DNA from: Fen-1364 sp049515135
GTDB taxonomy: Bacteria; Spirochaetota; Spirochaetia; SZUA-6; Fen-1364
Length of the DNA: 64,000 nucleotides
Direction of reading: 5' to 3'
Assembly (NCBI GenBank): GCA_049515135.1
Contig: JBEKUJ010000015.1
Coordinates: 40,132 to 104,131, forward strand
Shown: positions 58,706 to 64,000 of the stretch, piece by piece
Position numbering within the stretch: position 1 is the first letter of the stretch
How the letters are laid out: each line of letters starts with the position of its first letter
The notes under the pieces: model-generated
Seen by the model: only the letters and a program-made list of their open reading frames with translations
What the model was told of the DNA's origin: nothing
The model's database searches: none
Made by a program: the position numbers and the translations under genes

Positions 58706-59113
58706 CTAGAGAACAAGCTGTTCCACGAGCGCCGCGGGGATCCTGGCCATGTGTGGATCCTTGTGAACCAGAATTGCCCCTGCCGCGCGCGCGGTTGCCG
58801 CAATCAGCGCGTCTACGAGCGGCAGGCGCCGAGGCGTCGCGGCTCTGATGTGCCACGCGAGCTCTGCCACGGCCTTGTCAACGGGCAGGCATATTGTCAG
58901 CTCATCAAGATAGGCTTCAGCCGCGCTTTCCGCCTCCCGGGAGTCCGTTATTTCCTGATGAAGCCTCCCTCTCAGCTCCGTCACGGTGACCGCTGAGATG
59001 GCAGGCTTCTGCCCTCTGGATTCCCAGAGCTTCTGCACGACCTCGGCCCCCTCCTCATCGAAAAAGTGGGCAAGCAAAGCCGATGTATCCAGGACATGAG
59101 TGATTCCGCTCAC
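58706..59113 (-). CDS. PIN-domain toxin (VapC-like)
   Basis: A 135-residue PIN ribonuclease. Active-site acids: Asp in VLDTSALLAHF near 9, Glu in TVTELRGRL near 47, Asp in RLPLVDALIAATA near 100 and HKDPHM near 118. GTG 59113 overlaps the antitoxin stop as GTGA. Paired with an AbrB-type antitoxin upstream. Confidence 0.88.
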   Translation of the reverse strand: MSGITHVLDTSALLAHFFDEEGAEVVQKLWESRGQKPAISAVTVTELRGRLHQEITDSREAESAAEAYLDELTICLPVDKAVAELAWHIRAATPRRLPLVDALIAATARAAGAILVHKDPHMARIPAALVEQLVL

Positions 59114-59373
59114 TTCTGAGTCCTGCCTGATTCCTCCAGGCTTCGCTCCGCAATCAGCCTGTCAACGGGGCTTCCGCGTTTTTTCATGGACTTCCTGCCT
59201 CTCCCGCGAAGCGCCTCAGCAACGGAGGCCTGGTTGGGCAGCACGCGAACCTCCAGGACATCCCTGCGGTCAGTCAGCCGCCACAGAAGGCGGGTGCCCG
59301 GCTTCAGCCCTGCCTTTGCCGCGATCTCCGCGGGGACCGTTACCTGGTTTTTCCCGGTCATCCTTGTAATCAC
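59110..59373 (-). CDS. AbrB/MazE-type antitoxin
   Basis: An 87-residue swapped-hairpin DNA-binding antitoxin. N-terminal MTGKNQVTVPAEIAAKAGL is the SpoVT/AbrB fold signature; the C-terminal part binds the toxin. Start GTG 59373; ATG 59361 is also possible. It is the first gene of a two-gene TA unit. Confidence 0.88.
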   Translation of the reverse strand: MITRMTGKNQVTVPAEIAAKAGLKPGTRLLWRLTDRRDVLEVRVLPNQASVAEALRGRGRKSMKKRGSPVDRLIAERSLEESGRTQK

Positions 59374-59444
59374 GGCAAGAAGTTATTCCTTGATTGCCGA
59401 AGTGTCAAGGAGAGGTGATCGTCAAGGATGGCGACCCGGATTCC

Positions 59445-59711
59445 TCATCGCCTGCCGGCGCCCGGAGGCGTCCGTCCCTTATTGAAGTACTTCTCGCTAC
59501 GATATCGCAGCCATACGCGCAGGGCCTGGGGGACCTTCTCTTTCTCCGCTTTGGTGAGAGTGTCATAGAGCTGGAGCGCGCGCGCACGTTCCGCGCGGCA
59601 CGCGGAGTTCCTGTGCGCATCCCAGAAGCTGCGCGCCAGTCTGATGCGGCGACAGACTTCCTTGCGCAGGGCCTCGCCGCTCAAGTTTTCCGATCCGCCG
59701 CGTCTGCTCAT
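59445..59711 (-). CDS. Small hypothetical protein in the TA region
   Basis: An 88-residue basic frame with a helical middle (LYDTLTKAEKEKVPQALRVW, then LRYRSEKYFNKG). The ATG at 59711 has only a weak ribosome site. The composed helical sequence looks like real coding, but a family is not recognised and the gene is not clearly part of a TA pair. Confidence 0.42.
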   Translation of the reverse strand: MSRRGGSENLSGEALRKEVCRRIRLARSFWDAHRNSACRAERARALQLYDTLTKAEKEKVPQALRVWLRYRSEKYFNKGRTPPGAGRR

Positions 59712-59767
59712 TCTGTTCTGCTCGAATTGGCGTGCCCCGGCTGCCGCCCGAGGGCTCCGCTTCGCTT

Positions 59768-59782
59768 CGGTCCTTCGGACCG
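59768..59782. repeat. Small hairpin CGGTCC-TTC-GGACCG
   Basis: A perfect 6-base stem with a 3-base loop, within 59712-59808 between HepT and the small gene. There is no T run. Possibly a repeated extragenic element or a transcript stabiliser. Confidence 0.5.
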
Positions 59783-59808
59783 CTTTCGAGGCTCAGGCCT
59801 CACTGTGA

Positions 59809-60264
59809 TCAGGCTTCAAGCCCGGCGAAGCGCTGGCAGTACCGCTCGATCCTCTCCGCGATGTCGAAAAGCTCTTGCGTGGCATCGAGTGTTTGCCCGA
59901 ACACTGACTGCAGGTCGTCCGTCTCGTATTCGTGAACGATATCGTTTCTCAAGTCTTTCAAGTCTCTCACATGCTCAGCCGAACCAACTATCCCGCGCTT
60001 CTCCGCTCGGTTCACCGCGTCCAGAAGCGTCCCGCCATCCTCCAGCTCAACAGCATCAATGCTCCGGAACACCTTGTTGAGAATAGCATCGAGCATCCGC
60101 GCATACCGGCTGGCCAGGTTTTCGAAATCGTCGAACTCATCCTCCGTGTAGTGCTCCTTCACCCCTATGCGGACGCACTTTGCAAAAGAACGCCTCAGCC
60201 AGAGAGCCGATTTTCGCATTCCATCGAGGTTTTCCATGAGAACTGCATGGATATCGGCTGTCAT
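59809..60264 (-). CDS. HepT-like HEPN ribonuclease toxin
   Basis: A 151-residue HEPN protein of the HepT (DUF86) type. The catalytic Rx4HxY motif is RNDIVHEY near residue 106, and helical sequence surrounds it. It abuts the MNT gene stop with no gap, the standard antitoxin-toxin order. MNT partners normally AMPylate HepT near the motif tyrosine. Confidence 0.85.
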   Translation of the reverse strand: MTADIHAVLMENLDGMRKSALWLRRSFAKCVRIGVKEHYTEDEFDDFENLASRYARMLDAILNKVFRSIDAVELEDGGTLLDAVNRAEKRGIVGSAEHVRDLKDLRNDIVHEYETDDLQSVFGQTLDATQELFDIAERIERYCQRFAGLEA

Positions 60265-60546
60265 TTAAAGGAGGACCCCCGAGCGTTGCGCCAGTCGTGC
60301 CATTGGGCTAGCCAGGTCTGCCGCCACAATGATATCGATCTTCTGCTCTCCGATGGCGTCACAGATAGCCCTCCGTATGCGTCTTCTCTCGGCTGGCCCT
60401 AAGGAAGCAGATCGTATCAGGAGGTCAATGTCCCCCCCTTTTTTCGCGTCATCCGCTCGAGAGCCAAACAGGAAAACCGTTGCATGCGCATCATAAACAT
60501 GCACAGCACTTACGATGGCATTCCGCTCCCGGTCCGACAGCCTCAT
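60265..60546 (-). CDS. MntA-like nucleotidyltransferase antitoxin
   Basis: A 93-residue minimal nucleotidyltransferase. The motif GSRADDAKKGGDIDLLI near 30-46 gives GSx10DxD. ATG 60546 is preferred; the frame extends to 60600. It directly precedes HepT. Normal function is AMPylation of the HepT toxin. Confidence 0.85.
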   Translation of the reverse strand: MRLSDRERNAIVSAVHVYDAHATVFLFGSRADDAKKGGDIDLLIRSASLGPAERRRIRRAICDAIGEQKIDIIVAADLASPMARLAQRSGVLL

Positions 60547-60600
60547 GAAATGAATCGTAGGAGCGGCGCATCTCAAAGTCAAGGCCGGAGGTATGCTCAC

Positions 60601-61026
60601 TTACCAGTCCGCCGGCAAGCCTTCCCCAAGATCGACAGAGACCTTCTCAGATGCGATGCACTGATGCGCACGGTGGTCGAAGGTGATCCACCGTGCACCG
60701 AGCTCCTCAGCCAAGCCTGCATAGCAGGCGTCGTAGCCAGTGAGTCCCCTGGTCAAGAAACGATAGGAGCGCTCGGCAAGGGAAGCCGTCATGGGATGGC
60801 GGAACACTCCGCCTTCAACGACAGGGAGAAACGCATCCTTGTAGGTCTCAAGGGGATGAGGGTGCGTCCTTCCAAGGACCGCCAGCACCTCGAAAAAGAA
60901 CAGCTCGGGAACAGCAAACAACTCCGGCTCCATGACCACCCGCTGCAAGACCTCCTCCGCGTTTGCATTCGATTCTTCAAGGATATACCACCGCGCGGCC
61001 ACGGATGCGTCGATGACGAACTTCAT
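60601..61026 (-). CDS. PIN-domain toxin (VapC-like, Phd-paired)
   Basis: A 141-residue PIN nuclease: VIDASVAARW near 4, LFFFEVLAV near 43, TGYDACYAGLAEE near 95 and TFDHRAHQ near 115. ATG 61026 overlaps the antitoxin stop by four bases. The gene runs straight toward the MNT/HepT pair with a 54-base gap, so two TA pairs may share one transcript. Confidence 0.86.
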   Translation of the reverse strand: MKFVIDASVAARWYILEESNANAEEVLQRVVMEPELFAVPELFFFEVLAVLGRTHPHPLETYKDAFLPVVEGGVFRHPMTASLAERSYRFLTRGLTGYDACYAGLAEELGARWITFDHRAHQCIASEKVSVDLGEGLPADW

Positions 61027-61295
61027 CCCAGCTCGCCTCTCAGGCCTCGGAGAACCGTCAGGCTGTCCGCGCCGCTTATCCTGGCAGCCCGCGCGGTCTT
61101 CACCCTGTCCAGGAGCGCCTGGCGTCGTTCCTCCGTCTGGCGATCAACAAAGCGCCTTTGGAAATCCTCTACGCTGATGAGAACTGCGCGAGGCCGGCGC
61201 CCTTTGCTCACGATCACCGGCTCTCCGGTCCGTTCCAGGTCATCAAGGATCGCTCCTAGCCTGTTGCGAATTTCCAGAGCGTTCACGCTGCGCAT
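61023..61295 (-). CDS. Phd/YefM-type antitoxin
   Basis: A 90-residue antitoxin. N-terminal MRSVNALEIRNRLGAILDDL is followed by EPVIVSKGRRPRAVLISVEDF, the Phd fold signature. ATG 61295 follows GGGGGTG; the frame to 61343 is extension. Promoter TTGATA / TATCTT at 61315-61343. Confidence 0.88.
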   Translation of the reverse strand: MRSVNALEIRNRLGAILDDLERTGEPVIVSKGRRPRAVLISVEDFQRRFVDRQTEERRQALLDRVKTARAARISGADSLTVLRGLRGELG

Positions 61296-61314
61296 TTGGT
61301 CACCCCCGTTGAGA

Positions 61315-61343
61315 AAGATAGCCGAGAAAACTAAGCATATCAA
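61315..61343 (-). promoter_or_regulatory. Promoter of the Phd-PIN unit
   Basis: Minus-strand TTGATA (61343-61338), 17-base spacer, TATCTT (61320-61315). The palindrome ATACGTAT at 61356-61363 lies upstream of it, a candidate autoregulation site. Confidence 0.5.
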
Positions 61344-61385
61344 GTGTAGATGTGTATACGTATGTAAACCATGTTCTGCCGGTGG

Positions 61386-61414
61386 TTGACATCTTTATGA
61401 GTAGTCTATATGCT
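61386..61414 (+). promoter_or_regulatory. Promoter of the vapBC unit
   Basis: TTGACA (61386-61391), 17-base spacer, TATGCT (61409-61414). The predicted start is next to the ATG at 61422, giving a leaderless mRNA. Confidence 0.55.
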
Positions 61415-61421
61415 TTTATGT

Positions 61422-61667
61422 ATGAGAACAACAATTGACATCCAGGATGATCTGCTTATCGAGCTGAAACGGCTCGCAGCACAAAGCAACCGCACTCTTA
61501 AGGACCTGGTGGAAGACGCAATCAGAGCGGCGCTCGCACTGCGTCGATCAGAGGTGACCGGCGCTGAACGCCAGGCGCTCATCACTTTCAAGGGAAAGGG
61601 TGTCCAGCGTGGCGTGAGCCTGGACAGCACGAGCGAGCTGCTCGACCTCATGGATGGCGTTCGATGA
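61422..61667 (+). CDS. VapB-like ribbon-helix-helix antitoxin
   Basis: An 81-residue antitoxin. N-terminal MRTTIDIQDDLLIELKRLA is a ribbon-helix-helix start, and the C-terminal FKGKGVQRGVSLDSTSELLD binds the toxin. ATG 61422 is preferred over 61410. Its end overlaps vapC by four bases. Confidence 0.85.
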   Translation: MRTTIDIQDDLLIELKRLAAQSNRTLKDLVEDAIRAALALRRSEVTGAERQALITFKGKGVQRGVSLDSTSELLDLMDGVR

Positions 61668-62095
61668 TTCTCTGTGACGTCAACGTTCTCATCTATGCCC
61701 ATCGGGAAGAATGCGATCGACACGATGAGTACAAGGCGTGGCTGGAAGCGCTGATGCGGGGCGGGTCGGCATACGGTGTTTCGGACCTGGTGCTCGTCGG
61801 TTGCCTTCGCATCCTCACCCATCCGCGCATTTTCGATCCGCCGAGCCCCGCCCGAACTGCGATGGCGTTCGTCCGTCAGGTTCGAGAGGACATGCACGCG
61901 GTAGTGATCGCCCCGGGGCCCCGACATTGGAGCATCTTCCGGGAGCTTTGCGATACATGCGATGCGCGGGGCAACCTCGTCTCGGATGCGTACCTCGCCG
62001 CGCTCGCCATTGAATCGGGAAGTGAATGGATCAGCACGGACAGGGACTATGCGCGCTTTCCCGGCCTTCGCTGGCGTCATCCGCTGGAAAAATAA
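61664..62095 (+). CDS. PIN-domain toxin (VapC-like)
   Basis: A 143-residue PIN ribonuclease: CDVNVLIYAHRE near 4-14, SDLVLVGCLRI near 40, LVSDAYLAALAIE near 105 and STDRDYARF near 125. ATG 61664 overlaps vapB by four bases. It ends 38 bases from the convergent MTase-HNH gene. Confidence 0.88.
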   Translation: MILCDVNVLIYAHREECDRHDEYKAWLEALMRGGSAYGVSDLVLVGCLRILTHPRIFDPPSPARTAMAFVRQVREDMHAVVIAPGPRHWSIFRELCDTCDARGNLVSDAYLAALAIESGSEWISTDRDYARFPGLRWRHPLEK

Positions 62096-62133
62096 ACCCT
62101 TCCCGCCCCTTGCGATATCGGACCTTCATCGCC

Positions 62134-63813
62134 TCACTCCGGCTGCCACCTCTCCGCACCCCGAACCGATGCGGTGTACTCGACGGCCTCCATGAATCCG
62201 GACATGAGCGGTTTCTCCCAGCTCTTGCCTGGGTTTCCGCCCAGAAGTGCGGCAGCGTCTCGCGCGAACCTCACGGGAAGCTCGACAGACAGCATCCTCC
62301 AGAAGCCCACGATCGCTTCCTCCCGCCGGCGCAGCAGATCCGCGGTGGGCAATTTGTCGCGCTTGGCGTTGTTCACCGTCTTGGCCGCGGGGAACAGGTT
62401 CCAGGAGGGGCTTGCCTGCCAGAACGCGAACGGAATAGCGTGGTCCACCTCGAAGCTCGACTTCAGCGGCCGTGCGGTCCAAACGCATTCCAAGCCACTG
62501 AGGCGCTTCTGGCACTCCTCATAGAAGCTGCGAACCGTCGGGTCAGCTCGGAACGGCTCCGCGCTTTGCAGCAGCTTGTCGATCACGATGCCCGGCGGAA
62601 TGTTTCCCTTGGAAAGCCTGGAGGTCATCTCAGCCCATCTCAGAATCACGGCATCACGGATCCAGTGCCCCATGAGTGAGAGCTCGCGCCAGACGTCCGC
62701 CCGAACGAGAATCCGCTTCGCGCTCTCGTCAAAAGAGAACTCCGGCTCTCCCCTCGCGCCGCCCGCATACTTCACCGGCCCTTTGACGATGGTGGACCCG
62801 ATGACCCGAATGGCATCCGTGCTGAGCTGCGCCGCGGTTTCTGACAGATTTCCCTCTGTCCGCATCCGGACAAAAGCTGTCAGGCCCCCTTGCGGGCGGT
62901 AATAGCGGATGAGCTGGGAAAGGTTCTGGCGGAACGCGATTGGCTTTCCCCCTTCCACCTCCGCGTTGATCTGGGGGATGACCTCATCGCCTTCCAGAAG
63001 CGGCCAGTAGTACTGCTGCCACTTCTCGCTCACCTCCAGGAGCGGGACGCTGACTGATCCATTTGGCTCCCAGCGGGCAGCAGCCCAGGAGGTCATCGCG
63101 ATATCGCAGAGCGCGCGGATCAGGGCCAGCTTGTACGTTGCCACCTTTCGATCCGCGTTGATGATGCTTTCCACCCGGTCGATGGCTCGCGTGCTCACCC
63201 CGGAGGACCGGAAAAACAGGGTTGCCCAGAGGAAACCCCTCGCTTCTGAGTCAGCGGATTTCCACTCGTTTTCCAGCTCAAAACCGAGCCGCTCGAAAAG
63301 GAGCCGCACCTGGGCAACAGACCGAATGATCATGAGCCGGCCCGAATCGTCACGTTGGGCGCCTGGCCTGACATCGCCCCGTTCGATTGGCATCGAGACC
63401 AGGAGCTTGCCGCCCTTCTTGATACGCTCGCGCAGGTCGAACGCGGTATCGAAGAGCTCCCCATCCGGGATGTGCATGATCACAGCGGAGAGAAGGATGC
63501 CGTCATACTTCGGTTGGATCTCGGAGGGAAGGCCTCCCGGCAGGGAGCCACCAGACAGCTTGCCCTGAAGCTCCGGGTGAGCAGCCACCGCGTGTCTGCG
63601 CAGCTCGGCGCTGGGTTCCACGGCCTCCACTTCTACCCCCAGCTCGAGCAGCCGTGCCGCGTCCCTGCCGCTGCCGGCACCGATCTCCAGCACCCGTTCG
63701 CCGCGTTCAAACACGAACGGAAACAGCGACGAGATGCCTGGGGCCGCCGCTTCGTATCGGAGCGCGACCTCATCGGCGTGGCTGTCATAGTAGCGCAGCG
63801 TCTGGCTATCCAT
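62134..63813 (-). CDS. SAM methyltransferase-HNH nuclease fusion
   Basis: A 559-residue protein. The N-terminal class-I SAM methyltransferase has motif I VLEIGAGSGRDAA near residue 41 and acidic post-I VEAVEPS near 62. A central helical domain (ADRKVATYKLALIRALCDIA near 220) follows, like those seen in HNH proteins of restriction loci. The C-terminal HNH domain has FEVDHAIPFAFWQ, then WNLFPAAKTVNNAKRDKLP near 465-500. ATG 63813 begins MDSQTLRYYDSHADEVALRY; the frame runs further to 63960 without family support. It neighbours four TA modules. A self-contained modification-cleavage protein is possible but unproved. Confidence 0.82.
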   Translation of the reverse strand: MDSQTLRYYDSHADEVALRYEAAAPGISSLFPFVFERGERVLEIGAGSGRDAARLLELGVEVEAVEPSAELRRHAVAAHPELQGKLSGGSLPGGLPSEIQPKYDGILLSAVIMHIPDGELFDTAFDLRERIKKGGKLLVSMPIERGDVRPGAQRDDSGRLMIIRSVAQVRLLFERLGFELENEWKSADSEARGFLWATLFFRSSGVSTRAIDRVESIINADRKVATYKLALIRALCDIAMTSWAAARWEPNGSVSVPLLEVSEKWQQYYWPLLEGDEVIPQINAEVEGGKPIAFRQNLSQLIRYYRPQGGLTAFVRMRTEGNLSETAAQLSTDAIRVIGSTIVKGPVKYAGGARGEPEFSFDESAKRILVRADVWRELSLMGHWIRDAVILRWAEMTSRLSKGNIPPGIVIDKLLQSAEPFRADPTVRSFYEECQKRLSGLECVWTARPLKSSFEVDHAIPFAFWQASPSWNLFPAAKTVNNAKRDKLPTADLLRRREEAIVGFWRMLSVELPVRFARDAAALLGGNPGKSWEKPLMSGFMEAVEYTASVRGAERWQPE

Positions 63814-64000
63814 GATTCGTCCTGCAAGCAGGAGTGTACAGCGCTTTGCCCCAGCGGCAAACGCCGCGGATGAGGCTCCAGCAGTTCTCAGTTTGGCATG
63901 TCCGAAACGAAGCCAGCGGAGAAGAATCTTAGGAAACGCGTCAGATGCGCTGGGCGGCAAGCGGGCGGCGCATATGAGAACGTCGGTAGATCTCTACCAA
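63814..64000. other. Region upstream of the MTase-HNH gene
   Basis: No gene, promoter or repeat of confidence can be seen in these last 187 bases. The fusion's frame stays open to 63960 but lacks a start with a ribosome site beyond 63813. Confidence 0.5.

Noticed and set aside
1..64000. rRNA or tRNA genes
   Set aside because: Reading the intergenic regions on both strands showed no cloverleaf ending in a T-loop motif and no rRNA-like conserved sequence; a covariance-model search would be needed to be certain.

Overview
The window is GC-rich, gene-dense bacterial DNA with mostly short gaps and many 1-4 base start/stop overlaps. A secreted protein predicted to begin with an outer-membrane-barrel-like domain, a lipoprotein, periplasmic binding proteins and several carbohydrate and nucleoside importers suggest a diderm heterotroph. 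The gene mix (BMP-type nucleoside uptake, MoxR/VWA operon, several sugar ABC systems, ADP-dependent sugar kinase) fits an environmental Spirochaetota-like lineage best, but no marker gene is present and this placement is inference. I found no rRNA, tRNA or CRISPR array.

Layout. 1-4863: nucleoside ABC importer (ATPase cut by the window edge, two permeases, BMP-type binding protein) followed by purine nucleoside phosphorylase. 4869-7161: DUF985 cupin, SDR oxidoreductase, an MFS stub and a carboxylesterase. 7163-18913: a carbohydrate region. On the minus strand are an ADP-dependent sugar kinase, class II aldolase, DeoR regulator, two MFS carriers, a GH13 glucosidase and a third MFS carrier. Facing them is a plus-strand sugar ABC importer (binding protein, terminator, two permeases) with no ATPase of its own. 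A nested palindrome lies on the kinase promoter between the two sides. 18926-22891: a tightly coupled nitrilase / unknown / B12-radical-SAM trio, divergent from a DUF6062 gene.

22925-33586: a seven-gene MoxR-DUF58-VWA membrane operon with a good sigma70 promoter. 33611-39451: an imuA-imuB-dnaE2 mutagenesis cassette with a LexA-box-like palindrome, divergent from two small coupled genes. 39487-44686: PrsW-like protease, secreted thioredoxin, then an accessory patch with a serine-recombinase stub, a perfect inverted repeat, two small exported proteins and a tandemly duplicated LuxR regulator. 44877-49179: secreted hydrolase, a barrel/transglutaminase/TPR protein, and a lipoprotein of three near-identical repeats.

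49293-58698: a second uptake and catabolism cluster. A UroD-family protein, a zinc dehydrogenase and a 5'-3' exonuclease run leftward. A ribose-type binding protein, a rare RbsA-RbsC fusion, a second permease, a GntR regulator and an amidohydrolase run rightward. A perfect palindrome lies just after the rightward promoter. 58706-62095 is a toxin-antitoxin island with four modules of different families, and 62134-63813 is a methyltransferase-HNH nuclease fusion. The points most worth following are the MTase-HNH fusion, the coupled nitrilase/radical-SAM trio, the SOS-type locus with its divergent pair, the ADP-kinase regulon with its operator, and the fused sugar transporter.
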